Positions 50,188-59,531 are shown, counted from the stretch's first letter. The stretch is 64,000 bases of DNA from CAVQND01 sp964653485 (GCA_964653485.1 CAZZFF010000008.1:18246-82245), one strand, 5' to 3'. A program made the numbers and translations. Notes: a model not told the origin generated them from the sequence alone.

Positions 50188-50387
50188 TCCTCTTCCCGCG
50201 TAAGGGCGATCACCTTCGCCGTGGTCTCGCCGGGAAGAGCGGCGCCGCGGGCGCGTTGCAACCAGCTTTCAACGGGCGGGGGCGTGGCCCGCTGCACGCG
50301 AAGCGTTTCGAGCCAGCCAGCCAACTCGCCCATCTGCGGAGGGGTCAGCTTTTCGATGGCATCTTCAATCTCACCGATGGTGCTCAT
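50184..50387 (-). CDS. vapB: VapB-type antitoxin (orphan)
   Basis: A 67-residue protein, MSTIGEIEDAIEKLTPPQMG at the start, followed by ELAGWLETLR and a C-terminal tail GETTAKVIALTREEE. Length, the helical E-I-E-x-A-I-E-K-L pattern and a four-base overlap with a PIN-toxin start identify it as the antitoxin of a VapBC-like pair. The toxin is reduced to 35 residues, so the antitoxin is an orphan remnant. Confidence 0.65.
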   Translation of the reverse strand: MSTIGEIEDAIEKLTPPQMGELAGWLETLRVQRATPPPVESWLQRARGAALPGETTAKVIALTREEE

Positions 50388-50546
50388 GCCAGGAATCTAG
50401 TGTGGTGTCCCCGAAATAGCTACACATTTGTTGCGCCGCATTTGGGTTCTGGCCAGGCGCGGCGAGGGAGCATGTCCAACATGGACCTGTGACCGAGCCG
50501 ACATTTTCCTTTTGCGACGGTTGACGATTTAGGGTTTCATCGCGCG

Positions 50547-51467
50547 ATGAACAAGATTCTTGTTTCCTGCCTTGTTTGGCTCTTAACGGCGATTGGGGCC
50601 GGGTCGCTTGGGTTCGGCGCCACTGTTTCGGAGCCGATTCCACTTTGGCCCAAGGGCGCGCCGGACGAGAAAGGGGATGTCGGGGAGGAGCATGACACGA
50701 CCAAGGCGGATGGCGGCCTGGTGGCCGGCCAACGGGTTATTCGTCTTGGCAACGTCAGCAAGCCGACCATCACGCTCTATCGCCCGGCAAAAGAGAAGGA
50801 CACCGGCACGGCGGTGGTGGTGTGCCCCGGGGGCGGTTACAGCATCCTCGCGATGGACCTGGAAGGCACGGAAATCTGCGAGTGGTTCAATTCCATCGGC
50901 GTGACAGGGGTTTTGTTGAAATACCGGGTGCCGGCGCGCCCGGGCGACGACCAGCATATCCTGCCGTTGCAGGATGCGCAGCGCGCGCTGGGTCTTGTCC
51001 GCTTTCACGCCAAGGAATGGGACCTGAATCCCAAGCGCATCGGCGTCCTCGGATTCTCCGCCGGCGGGCATCTCACGGCGTATCTGAGCACCCATTTCGA
51101 CAAGCGGGCATACCAGCCCGTGGACGACGCCGACGAGGTCAGTTGCCGTCCGGATTTCTCGATGCCGATCTATCCCGCGTATCTCGTTCTCAAGGAGCAC
51201 GAGAACAAGCTTTCGCCTGGGATGAACGTGACCGCCAACACCCCGCCGACGTTCCTGATACAGGCCGAGGACGACGGGGTCCGAGTCGAGAACAGCCTGT
51301 TCTATTTCCTGGCGCTCAAAGAGGCCAAGGTGCCCGCGGAAATGCATCTTTACGCCAGCGGGGGCCATGGCTACGGGCTGCGCCCCTCGGCCAACACGAT
51401 CACCACCTGGCCCAAGCGCGCCGAGGAATGGATGCGGGGCCTCGGCCTGCTCACCGGAAGGAACTGA
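50547..51467 (+). CDS. exported alpha/beta hydrolase (esterase, acetyl-xylan-esterase-like)
   Basis: A 306-residue protein with a signal peptide (residues 1-25). The fold signature includes an oxyanion-type CPGGGYSILA, the nucleophile elbow GFSAGGH (S171), PPTFLIQAEDDGVRVENSLF with a likely catalytic aspartate, and a late G-G-H-G-Y-G histidine. The opening PIPLWPKGAPDEKG is typical of esterases acting on plant polysaccharide side groups in polysaccharide-degrading bacteria. Its stop overlaps the start of the NHL protein, so they form an operon. Confidence 0.86.
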   Translation: MNKILVSCLVWLLTAIGAGSLGFGATVSEPIPLWPKGAPDEKGDVGEEHDTTKADGGLVAGQRVIRLGNVSKPTITLYRPAKEKDTGTAVVVCPGGGYSILAMDLEGTEICEWFNSIGVTGVLLKYRVPARPGDDQHILPLQDAQRALGLVRFHAKEWDLNPKRIGVLGFSAGGHLTAYLSTHFDKRAYQPVDDADEVSCRPDFSMPIYPAYLVLKEHENKLSPGMNVTANTPPTFLIQAEDDGVRVENSLFYFLALKEAKVPAEMHLYASGGHGYGLRPSANTITTWPKRAEEWMRGLGLLTGRN

Positions 51468-53818
51468 TGAAGCACAGGAATGGCCTGGCATTGGCCCTCA
51501 TACTGGCCGCGATTGCCTTGGCGACGGCGCATACTAACGCGCAATCGACTTACACACCCTATACCTTCATGACGCTTGCCGGGAGCACCGGCTACGGCAG
51601 CGCGGACGGGACCGGGAGCGCCGCCCGGTTCGCGCATCCCGCCGGCCTTGCGGCGGACGGGGAGGGCAACGTGTATGTGGCGGACACGATGAACAACACG
51701 GTCCGCAAGGTGACGCCGGCGGGCGTGGTGACGACTCTGGCGGGCCTGGCGGGCAGTTTTGGCAGCGCGGACGGGATCGGGAGCGCCGCTCGGTTTGACG
51801 ATCCTGAGGACGTGGCCGTGGACAGGGCGGGCAACCTCTACGTGGCGGACTGCGGCAACAATACGATCCGCAAACTGACGCCCGTTGGTTCAGAGTGGGT
51901 CGTCACGACCCTGGCCGGATTGGCGGGGGTTTCCGGCGGTGCGGATGGGACGAACAGCGCCGCGCAGTTCAACAGTCCTTACGGCGTGGCGGTGGACAGC
52001 GCAGGCAATGTCTATGTGGCGGACTTTGGCAACAACACGATACGGAAACTGACGCCGCTCGGAACGGATTGGGTGGTCACGACCCTGGCCGGAGAGGCGG
52101 GGAGCTCGGACGGCGGGGGAGGGACGAATGGGGCCGCGCAGTTTAATGAACCTGCCAGCGTGGCGGTGGACATGGCGGGGAACGTCTATGTGGCGGACTT
52201 CGGCAACGACACAATCCGCAAAGTCACGCCGTCAGGCGTTGTGACGACCCTGGCCGGGATGGAGGGCGTTTCGGGCAGCGCGGACGGGATTGGGAGCGCG
52301 GCGAGGTTCAATAATCCACGAGGCGTGGCGGTGGACGCGGCCGGCAGTGTGTATGTGGCCGACGAGGGCAATGACACCCTCCGGCAGGTGACGCCGGACG
52401 GGACAAACTGGGTGGTGACCACGTTGGCCGGATTGGCGGGGAGTTGGGGCGGAGCGGACGGGACGAACAGCGCGGCCCGGTTCAATCTCCCTCACGGCGT
52501 CGGGGTGGACGGCGCAGGCAACCTCTATGTGGCGGACGAGTACAACGGCACGATCCGGAGAATGACGCCGCTGGGGACGAATTGGGTGGTGAGCACGCTG
52601 GCGGGCCTGGCGGCGGGCGGTCCTGGCAGCGCGAACGGCACGGGCAGCGCCGCTTCCTTCAACACTCCGGTTGGCGTGGCGGTCGACAGCGCGGCCAACG
52701 TCTATGTGGGAGATTGTGACAACAACACGGTCCGCAAAGTGACGCCGGCGGGCGTGGTCACGACTCTCGCCGGACTGGCGGGCATCTCCGGCAGCGCCGA
52801 CGGGACCGGGAGCGCCGCGCGGTTTGACTCCCCCAACGGGGTGGCGGTGGACGACGCGGGCAACCTCTATGTGGCGGACACGGCCAACAGCACGATCCGC
52901 AAAGTGACGCCGGTGGGGGTGGTCACAACTCTGGCCGGAATGGCGGGCATTTCCGGAACTGCCGATGGGACGAATAGCGGCGCTCAGTTTTCCTGGCCCA
53001 ACGGGGTGGCGGTGGACAACGCGGGCAACCTTTATGTGGCGGACACCGCCAACGACACGGTCCGCAAAGTGACGCGGTTCGGGACGAATTGGGTGGTCAC
53101 GACCCTGGCCGGACAAGGGGGCGTTTCGGGAAGCGCGGACGGGACGAACAGCGACGCGCGTTTTTATTATCCTTCCGGCCTGGCCGTGGACGGCGCGGGC
53201 ACTCTCTATGTGGCCGACTTTGGCAACGACACGATCCGCAAAGTGACCCCGCTCGGGACCAATTGGGTTGTGACCACGCTGGCCGGAGCGGCGGGCATCT
53301 CCGGAAGCGCGGATGGGACGAATAGCGCGGCGCAGTTCAGCGGCCCTAACGACGTGGCCGTGGACAGCGCGGGCAACCTCTTCGTGGCGGACCAGAGCAA
53401 CAACACGATCCGCCGGGTGACGCCGGCAGGCGTGGTGACCACCCTGGCCGGACTGGCGGGAAGCTGGGGCAGCGCCGACGGGACCGGGAGCGCCGCCCAG
53501 TTCAATTTTCCGTCCGGCGTGGCCGTGGACTCCGCGGGCGGCGTCTATGTGACGGACGCGGACAATAACACGGTCCGGAAAGGGATTCCCAGCAGCTCGG
53601 TGCCTGCGCCGGTTTTGCGGCGGCCGGGGCTGGGCGCCGGGCAGTTCGGTTTCGGGATTACCGGCCTCCCAGGTCTGGCGGTGAACATCGAGTCTTCGGG
53701 CGACCTGGCCCAGTGGCAGGTCGTGGGCACCTTTGTCCTCGTGGGCGGGACGAACTATTACTCCGCCAGCCCCAGCCCGGCCCCGGACGCCCGGTTCTAC
53801 CGGGGCCAAGTGCGTTAG
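51467..53818 (+). CDS. secreted NHL-repeat propeller protein with C-terminal F-Y-R module
   Basis: A 783-residue exported protein (signal peptide to about residue 25, ending NAQ). It contains 12 near-identical NHL units of form VVTTLAGLAG, S-A-D-G-T, A-A-R-F, P-x-G-V-A-V-D, A-G-N-L-Y-V-A-D, N-x-T-I-R-K-V-T-P. Units come in two lengths: about 55 residues, or 58 when a G-T-N-W linker is present. Twelve units would make two six-bladed propellers. The last 55 residues (VNIESSGDLAQWQV, ending ARFYRGQVR) are the shared module. ATG 51467 overlaps the hydrolase stop (TGATG) with AAGGA upstream. Confidence 0.9.
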   Translation: MKHRNGLALALILAAIALATAHTNAQSTYTPYTFMTLAGSTGYGSADGTGSAARFAHPAGLAADGEGNVYVADTMNNTVRKVTPAGVVTTLAGLAGSFGSADGIGSAARFDDPEDVAVDRAGNLYVADCGNNTIRKLTPVGSEWVVTTLAGLAGVSGGADGTNSAAQFNSPYGVAVDSAGNVYVADFGNNTIRKLTPLGTDWVVTTLAGEAGSSDGGGGTNGAAQFNEPASVAVDMAGNVYVADFGNDTIRKVTPSGVVTTLAGMEGVSGSADGIGSAARFNNPRGVAVDAAGSVYVADEGNDTLRQVTPDGTNWVVTTLAGLAGSWGGADGTNSAARFNLPHGVGVDGAGNLYVADEYNGTIRRMTPLGTNWVVSTLAGLAAGGPGSANGTGSAASFNTPVGVAVDSAANVYVGDCDNNTVRKVTPAGVVTTLAGLAGISGSADGTGSAARFDSPNGVAVDDAGNLYVADTANSTIRKVTPVGVVTTLAGMAGISGTADGTNSGAQFSWPNGVAVDNAGNLYVADTANDTVRKVTRFGTNWVVTTLAGQGGVSGSADGTNSDARFYYPSGLAVDGAGTLYVADFGNDTIRKVTPLGTNWVVTTLAGAAGISGSADGTNSAAQFSGPNDVAVDSAGNLFVADQSNNTIRRVTPAGVVTTLAGLAGSWGSADGTGSAAQFNFPSGVAVDSAGGVYVTDADNNTVRKGIPSSSVPAPVLRRPGLGAGQFGFGITGLPGLAVNIESSGDLAQWQVVGTFVLVGGTNYYSASPSPAPDARFYRGQVR

Positions 53819-53858
53819 GCGACGGGGGCGCGCGGGCCGGCGCAGGTTTGCCCCCTGC

Positions 53859-56492
53859 TTAGGGCGTCTGGCGCGGCCCGAGCGGGCTGGATTCAAAGAC
53901 CAAAGCGCCTTTTTTGAAGTCGACAAGCACGCGGCTGTTGTCGGTGATCTCACCGCCCAGGAGCTTGCGTGAGAGGGCGGTCTCGATCTGCCGCTGCAAA
54001 TAACGCTTGAGCGGGCGGGCGCCATAGACAGGGTCGTAGCCTTCGCGTGCGACGTGCTCCTTGGCGGCATCGGTCAGTTCCAGGTCAATGTGGCGGTCGA
54101 CCAGCCGCTGGCGAATCTGCGTGAGTTGGAGGTCCACGATCTTCTTGATCTCGGCGAGGGTGAGCGGTTTGAAGAGAACGATTTCGTCCACGCGGTTGAG
54201 GAATTCGGGACGGAAGCGCGCCCGGAGTTCGGTCATGACTTTGTTGCGGATCGGGTCGGCTATCTCGCCGGACTGGCTGGCGTTCTCGATGAGGTCGAGG
54301 CTGCCGACGTTCGAGGTCATGATGATGATGGTGTTCTTGAAATCGACGGTGCGGCCCTGGTTATCGGTGAGGCGGCCATCGTCGAGTATCTGGAGGAAGA
54401 CGTTGAAGACGTCCGGATGCGCCTTTTCGATTTCGTCGAATAGCACGACCGAATAGGGATGGCGGCGAACGGCCTCGGTAAGCTGTCCCCCTTCCTCGTA
54501 GCCGACGTAGCCCGGAGGCGCGCCGATGAGCCGGGCCACGGCGTGCTTTTCCATGTACTCGCTCATATCGACGCGGACGATGTTGTCTTCGCTGTCGAAG
54601 AGGCTGCCGGCCAGGGCGCGGGCCAGTTCGGTTTTTCCCACGCCGGTGGGGCCCAGGAAGATGAACGAGCCGATGGGCCGCTTGGGGTCCTTGAGGCCGG
54701 AGCGGGCGCGGATGACGGAGTCGGCGACGGCCTGCACGGCTTCATCCTGCCCGATGACGCGCTCATGGAGTATCTCATCGAGACGGAGCAGTTTCTCCTT
54801 CTCGCCCTCGAGCAGGCGCGAAACCGGAATCCCGGTCCAACGGGAAACCACGCCGGCCACTTCGTCGGGGGTGACTTCCTCCCGGAGGAGGGAGGGGGCG
54901 CCCTTTTCACCTGCCTGGAGTTTGGCTTCCGCGCCTTTCAATTGCTTTTCGAGTTGCGGCAGGCGGCCATACTTCAGCTCGGCGACGCGGCTCAGATCGG
55001 ACTTGCGCTGGGCGGCCTCGATTTGCTGGCGTGTCAGTTCGATGGCCTCTCGGAGTTTTTGGGTGTTTTCGAGGGTCTTCTTTTCGTTGCCCCATTGCGC
55101 CTTGAGCGAGTCACGCTCGGTCCTCAGCTCGGCTATTTCCTTTTCGAGCGCTTTGAGGCGTTCTTTGGAGGCCTGGTCCTTTTCTTTCCGGAGGGCTTCA
55201 CGCTCGATTTCGAGCTGCATCAGGCGCCGCTCCTGGGTCTCCAGCTCCTCGGGCATGCTTTCCATTTCGGTGCGGAGCTTGGCTGCCGCCTCGTCGATCA
55301 GGTCAATGGCCTTGTCGGGCAGGAACCGGTCTGAGATATAGCGATGGGAGAGTTGGGCGGCGGCGACGAGCGCGGCGTCTTCAATGCGCACCTTGTGGTG
55401 CAATTCGTAGCGCTCACGCAGGCCGCGCAGGATGGAGACCGTATCCTCGACGCTTGGCTCGTTGACCATCACGGGCTGGAAGCGGCGCTCCAAGGCGGCA
55501 TCTTTTTCGATGTATTTGCGGTATTCATCCAGGGTGGTGGCGCCGATGCAATGCAGCTCGCCCCGGGCGAGCATGGGTTTGAGCATGTTCCCGGCATCCA
55601 TGGCGCCCTCGGCTTTGCCGGCGCCGACCATGGTGTGAATTTCATCGATAAAGAGGATGATTTGGCCTTGGGCCTTGGCGATTTCCTGGAGCACCGCCTT
55701 GAGGCGCTCTTCGAATTCGCCGCGGTACTTGGCCCCGGCGATCAACGCCCCCAGGTCCAGCCCGATGAGCCGCTTTTCTTTGAGGCTTTCGGGCACGTCG
55801 CCGGCCACGATGCGGCGGGCCAGCCCTTCCACAATCGCCGTCTTGCCCACACCCGGCTCGCCAATGAGAACGGGGTTGTTCTTAGTGCGCCGCGAAAGAA
55901 CCTGGACGCAGCGCCGGATTTCCATGTCTCGGCCGATCACGGGGTCGAGCTTGTTCTGCTGGGCGAGGCGGGTGAGGTCGCGGCCGTATTTTTCCAGGGC
56001 CTCATAGGTGGCCTCCGGATTGGCGCTGGTGACGCGTTGGTTCCCGCGAACCTCGGTCAGGGCCTTGAGGAAATCCTCCCGGCGGAGGTTGAGGCCCTTA
56101 AAAATCTTGCCGAGGGGCGAATTGGCGGGCTCATCGAACATGGCCAACGCAAGGTGCTCCACGCTGACGTACTCGTCTTTGAGGCGCTTGGCTTCGTCCT
56201 GGGCCTTGACCAATAATTTGTTCAGGCGCTGCGTCACGTAAAGCCCCTGGCCGGTCGTGGTGTCGCCGCTCACGGTTGGGATGCGGCTTAATGCCTCCTC
56301 AATCTTGGTCTTGAGCAGGTCGGGTGAGACTTTCGCCTTTTCAAAGAGGCGCGGGACAAGTCCGCCTTCCGCTTCGAGCAAGGCCAACATCAGGTGCTCG
56401 ACATCGACGGCCTGGTGCTGGCTTCGGGTAGCGATGTTCTGGGCTTCGGCGACGGCGGACTGGGATTTTTCCGTGAATTTGTTCAGGTCCAT
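53859..56492 (-). CDS. clpB: ATP-dependent chaperone ClpB
   Basis: An 877-residue disaggregase. It has a Clp N-terminal domain, a first AAA+ module with GEPGVGKTAIVEGLARRIV, a long coiled-coil middle domain (ERRLMQLEIEREALRKEKDQ and onward) that separates it from ClpA/ClpC, and a second AAA+ module with GPTGVGKTELARALAGSLF. YDPVYGARPLKRYLQ lies near the end. It resolves protein aggregates together with DnaK. No CIRCE element or heat-shock promoter was recognised upstream. Confidence 0.97.
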   Translation of the reverse strand: MDLNKFTEKSQSAVAEAQNIATRSQHQAVDVEHLMLALLEAEGGLVPRLFEKAKVSPDLLKTKIEEALSRIPTVSGDTTTGQGLYVTQRLNKLLVKAQDEAKRLKDEYVSVEHLALAMFDEPANSPLGKIFKGLNLRREDFLKALTEVRGNQRVTSANPEATYEALEKYGRDLTRLAQQNKLDPVIGRDMEIRRCVQVLSRRTKNNPVLIGEPGVGKTAIVEGLARRIVAGDVPESLKEKRLIGLDLGALIAGAKYRGEFEERLKAVLQEIAKAQGQIILFIDEIHTMVGAGKAEGAMDAGNMLKPMLARGELHCIGATTLDEYRKYIEKDAALERRFQPVMVNEPSVEDTVSILRGLRERYELHHKVRIEDAALVAAAQLSHRYISDRFLPDKAIDLIDEAAAKLRTEMESMPEELETQERRLMQLEIEREALRKEKDQASKERLKALEKEIAELRTERDSLKAQWGNEKKTLENTQKLREAIELTRQQIEAAQRKSDLSRVAELKYGRLPQLEKQLKGAEAKLQAGEKGAPSLLREEVTPDEVAGVVSRWTGIPVSRLLEGEKEKLLRLDEILHERVIGQDEAVQAVADSVIRARSGLKDPKRPIGSFIFLGPTGVGKTELARALAGSLFDSEDNIVRVDMSEYMEKHAVARLIGAPPGYVGYEEGGQLTEAVRRHPYSVVLFDEIEKAHPDVFNVFLQILDDGRLTDNQGRTVDFKNTIIIMTSNVGSLDLIENASQSGEIADPIRNKVMTELRARFRPEFLNRVDEIVLFKPLTLAEIKKIVDLQLTQIRQRLVDRHIDLELTDAAKEHVAREGYDPVYGARPLKRYLQRQIETALSRKLLGGEITDNSRVLVDFKKGALVFESSPLGPRQTP

Positions 56493-56681
56493 AAAAGGCC
56501 TCGGTGTTCTGGCTCTAGGATGAGAATCCTACACCCGGAGCCGGAGCGGCGCAATACAGAGGGAGCGGGGGCATCCGGCCTTTGCCGAGCGACTCCCCAA
56601 CCGAGTGAAACGCGGCCTCGGAAGATGCGGAATACTGGCTTGCGTTAGGCGGTTCAATGCTGCTCATTAAAGGGAATGGCT

Positions 56682-57461
56682 ATGCGGGAACCAGAGCCCC
56701 GGGTCGGCCGGGAAGAAACCGGGCCGGCGGATTCGACCGGCGCGGGCGAAAGCCGCCTGGTGTGGGACTATTTCAAGAGGCGGGCCGAGGGGAAGTTTGT
56801 GGACGTGGGCGCCAACCATCCGACGGAACGGAACCTGACCTGGTTTTTGGAATGTCAGGGTTGGTCGGGGCTGCTGGTGGAGCCGCAGCCGGAGATGTGC
56901 AAGCTGCTGCGGGCGCATCGCCCGCGCAGCCGGACCATCGAGGCGGCGGTTTGCGGTCCGGGCCAGGAAGGCCACGGCGAGTTGCACCTTGCGGTGGCCG
57001 CCGCCAAATCGAGTTTGCGCCCGGAATGGGATCACGCGCTGACCGGGCAAACGATTCGAGTGCGGACGCGGACTTTGAACTCACTTTTTGCGGAGGAGGA
57101 CATTGACGGCATGGATTTTCTTTCGCTCGATGTCGAGGGGATGGAGTTGCCGGCGCTGTGGGGTCTGGATTTGGGCCGTTACCAACCCCAGCTCATTTTG
57201 ATCGAGGACCATTTCTACGGTCTTGAAAAACACTCGTACCTGCGCAAGCACGGCTACAAGCTGGTCAGGCGCACAGGGTACAACAACTGGTACGTGCCCT
57301 GGAGCGCTCCGGTCTCGGTTTTCTCGATGTCGAACTTGCCTGAGTTGCTGCGCTTGGGGCGGAAGATGTGGCTCAATATGCCCTTCGATCGGGTGCGCCA
57401 TCGGCTGAAGGGGCGGAAGCACGCCCGAGCTGGAGCCGGCTACACAGGGCCTCGTCATTGA
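56682..57461 (+). CDS. FkbM-family methyltransferase
   Basis: A 259-residue protein with the SAM-binding motif KFVDVGANHPTERNLTWFLE, the LVEPQPEMCKLLR strand, the acidic FLSLDVEGMELPALWG motif and PQLILIEDHF, all typical of the FkbM group. Members often methylate sugar or glycan hydroxyls; the substrate here is unknown. ATG 56682 is preferred over ATG 56676 because AGGGA is then properly spaced. Neighbouring genes give no clear glycan cluster. Confidence 0.84.
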   Translation: MREPEPRVGREETGPADSTGAGESRLVWDYFKRRAEGKFVDVGANHPTERNLTWFLECQGWSGLLVEPQPEMCKLLRAHRPRSRTIEAAVCGPGQEGHGELHLAVAAAKSSLRPEWDHALTGQTIRVRTRTLNSLFAEEDIDGMDFLSLDVEGMELPALWGLDLGRYQPQLILIEDHFYGLEKHSYLRKHGYKLVRRTGYNNWYVPWSAPVSVFSMSNLPELLRLGRKMWLNMPFDRVRHRLKGRKHARAGAGYTGPRH

Positions 57462-57582
57462 GTGCCCTTGCGCCGCGCCCTCGGTGGCCTGCACCTTGCA
57501 CGGGTTTTCTGTCATGACCGGCTGGAGCTTTTAGCTTGAGGGCGCCACGGACTGATGCATGATTCAGGCGTGAGCGACGACC

Positions 57583-58629
57583 ATGAAAGCACTCGTATTG
57601 GAAGAGTATAAGCGGTTGGTCTATGAGGACGTGCCGGAGCCGCGAATGGGGCCGGACGAGGTCCTGGTAGCGGTGCGGGCGTGCGGCATCTGCGGCAGTG
57701 ACGTACACGGGCTGGACGGCAGCACGGGCCGGCGGCGTCCTCCGCTCATCATGGGGCACGAGGCAGCGGGGGTGATCTGCCAGGCCGGGAGCAGCGTGAC
57801 GGACTGGAAGGCGGGCGACCGGGTGACCTTTGACTCGACGGTGTATTGCGGGCAGTGCGAGTTCTGCCGGGCGGGCCGCATTAATCTATGCAGCCGCCGG
57901 CGCGTGCTTGGGGTTTCGTGCCAGGATTACCGCCAGCATGGGGCGTTTGCCGAATTGGTGGCGGTGCCTGAGCGGGTGCTGTATCGGCTCCCGGAGGGGT
58001 TGTCATTCGAGCACGCCGCGATGGTCGAGCCGGTTTCAATCGCCGTCCATGCGGCGGGGCGGGCCTCATTGGCGCTCAACGACACCGCGGTCGTGGTGGG
58101 TGCAGGGATGATTGGGCTGTTCATTATCCAGGCGCTGCGGGCAGCCGGGTGCGGGAGGATCATCGCCGTGGATGTCGCTCCGGGGAAACTAAAGCTGGCG
58201 CGCGAGCTGGGGGCGGACGAGGCCGTGGATTCAGGCGCCAAGGACGCCTTGGCCGAGGTGCTTGCGCTCACCAAGGGCCGGGGAGCGGATGCGGTGTTCG
58301 AGGCGGTCGGCCTGGGGCCGACGGTGGACTTGGCGGTGCGCGCGGCGCGCAAGGGCGGCTCCGTCACCCTCGTCGGCAATCTCTCGCCGAAGGTCGAACT
58401 GCCGCTCCAGGCGGTCGTTACGGGCGAGTTGAGCGTCTTTGGGTCGTGCGCCTCATGCGGGGAGTACCCGGCTTGCCTGGACATGATCGCGCGCGGGACG
58501 ATACGGGTCGCGCCTCTGCTCAGCGCGCTGGCCCCGCTGGAAGAGGGAGCGGCGTGGTTTGAGCGGCTCTACCGCAATGAGCCGGGTTTGTTCAAGGTCG
58601 TGCTTGAGCCTGCCCCCCGGAAAGGATAG
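57583..58629 (+). CDS. zinc-dependent alcohol (polyol) dehydrogenase
   Basis: A 348-residue medium-chain dehydrogenase. Catalytic zinc ligands lie in CGICGSDVHG (C37) and MGHEAAG (H59, E60); the structural zinc knot is C-x2-C-x2-C-x7-C (YCGQCEFCRAGRINLC). The NAD site reads VVGAGMIGLF and a D-V strand follows. It resembles sorbitol, galactitol-phosphate or threonine dehydrogenase-like enzymes; the substrate cannot be fixed. The SDR gene follows 21 bases after, so the pair probably oxidises the same polyol or sugar acid. Confidence 0.88.
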   Translation: MKALVLEEYKRLVYEDVPEPRMGPDEVLVAVRACGICGSDVHGLDGSTGRRRPPLIMGHEAAGVICQAGSSVTDWKAGDRVTFDSTVYCGQCEFCRAGRINLCSRRRVLGVSCQDYRQHGAFAELVAVPERVLYRLPEGLSFEHAAMVEPVSIAVHAAGRASLALNDTAVVVGAGMIGLFIIQALRAAGCGRIIAVDVAPGKLKLARELGADEAVDSGAKDALAEVLALTKGRGADAVFEAVGLGPTVDLAVRAARKGGSVTLVGNLSPKVELPLQAVVTGELSVFGSCASCGEYPACLDMIARGTIRVAPLLSALAPLEEGAAWFERLYRNEPGLFKVVLEPAPRKG

Positions 58630-58650
58630 GCGTCACGAGAAAATAAGATT

Positions 58651-59454
58651 ATGAGCACGAACCTGTTTGATTTGACTGGCAAAGTCGCATTGGTCACCGG
58701 CGCCAGCCGCGGGCTGGGCCAATACTTTGGACGGGCGTTGGCCCGGGCCGGGGCAGACCTGGTCATCACGAGCCGTCACTTGGAGAGCCTGGGGCCGTTC
58801 CAGGCTGAGATTGAGGCGCTGGGCCACAAGGCCCTGGGCTTGGCGCTGGACGTGCGCAACCCCGAGAGCATTCAGAAGGCGGTCGAGGCGGCGCTGGGGC
58901 ATTATGGCAAGATCGATATCCTGGTCAACAATGCCGGCTGCAACGCGCGGAAACCGGCCCTCGATGTGACGTGGGACGATTGGAACATGGTGCTGGACAC
59001 GAACCTGCGCGGGACGTTTTTCGTGGCCCAAGCGGTGGCGCGCGGCATGATTGCGCGCCGCTACGGGCGCATCATCAACATCGGCTCGGTGACTAGCGTT
59101 TTCGGCTACGCCGGTCTCGCGCCCTACTGCGCCAGCCGGGGCGGAGTCAAACAGCTCACGATGAGCCTTGCGGACGACTGGGGTTCCCACGGCATCACCG
59201 TCAACTGCCTCGCGCCCGGTTGGTTCAAGACCCGGCAGAACGCGGCGCTTTACGAAAACAAGGAGTGGGTGGAATACATCTGCGACCGCATCCCGCTCAA
59301 GCGCCCCGGCCAACCGCCCGATCTGGACGGGGCCATCGTCTTTCTCGCGTCCGACGCGAGCGCCTACATCACAGGCCAGACCCTCCTGGTGGACGGGGGC
59401 ATCACAACCGGCTCGACCCGCGCCACGGTCGCAAGACCAGCCCAAACGGATTGA
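58651..59454 (+). CDS. SDR-family oxidoreductase with Arg in place of the catalytic Lys
   Basis: A 267-residue classical short-chain dehydrogenase with TGASRGLGQYFG (residues 16-27), NNAG (93-96), catalytic S146 (IINIGSVTS) and Y159. The normal Y-x-x-x-K motif reads Y-C-A-S-R, so position 163 is arginine. The rest resembles gluconate 5-dehydrogenase or 2-deoxy-gluconate 3-dehydrogenase (late ITGQTLLVDGGIT). Activity may be altered. It forms a likely operon with the zinc dehydrogenase. Confidence 0.87.
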   Translation: MSTNLFDLTGKVALVTGASRGLGQYFGRALARAGADLVITSRHLESLGPFQAEIEALGHKALGLALDVRNPESIQKAVEAALGHYGKIDILVNNAGCNARKPALDVTWDDWNMVLDTNLRGTFFVAQAVARGMIARRYGRIINIGSVTSVFGYAGLAPYCASRGGVKQLTMSLADDWGSHGITVNCLAPGWFKTRQNAALYENKEWVEYICDRIPLKRPGQPPDLDGAIVFLASDASAYITGQTLLVDGGITTGSTRATVARPAQTD

Positions 59455-59531
59455 GCGGGAGGGAATGCGGCGGTCGCGAAGACCTGATTTCGAGAATCAG
59501 GAGGGCGTTGGTCATCGTCCTGGACCGGGTC

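Noticed and set aside
51540..53590. Regularly spaced DNA repeats resembling a CRISPR-like array
   Set aside because: The repeats are in frame, about 165-175 bp long and encode NHL blades; there are no short palindromic repeats or unique spacers.
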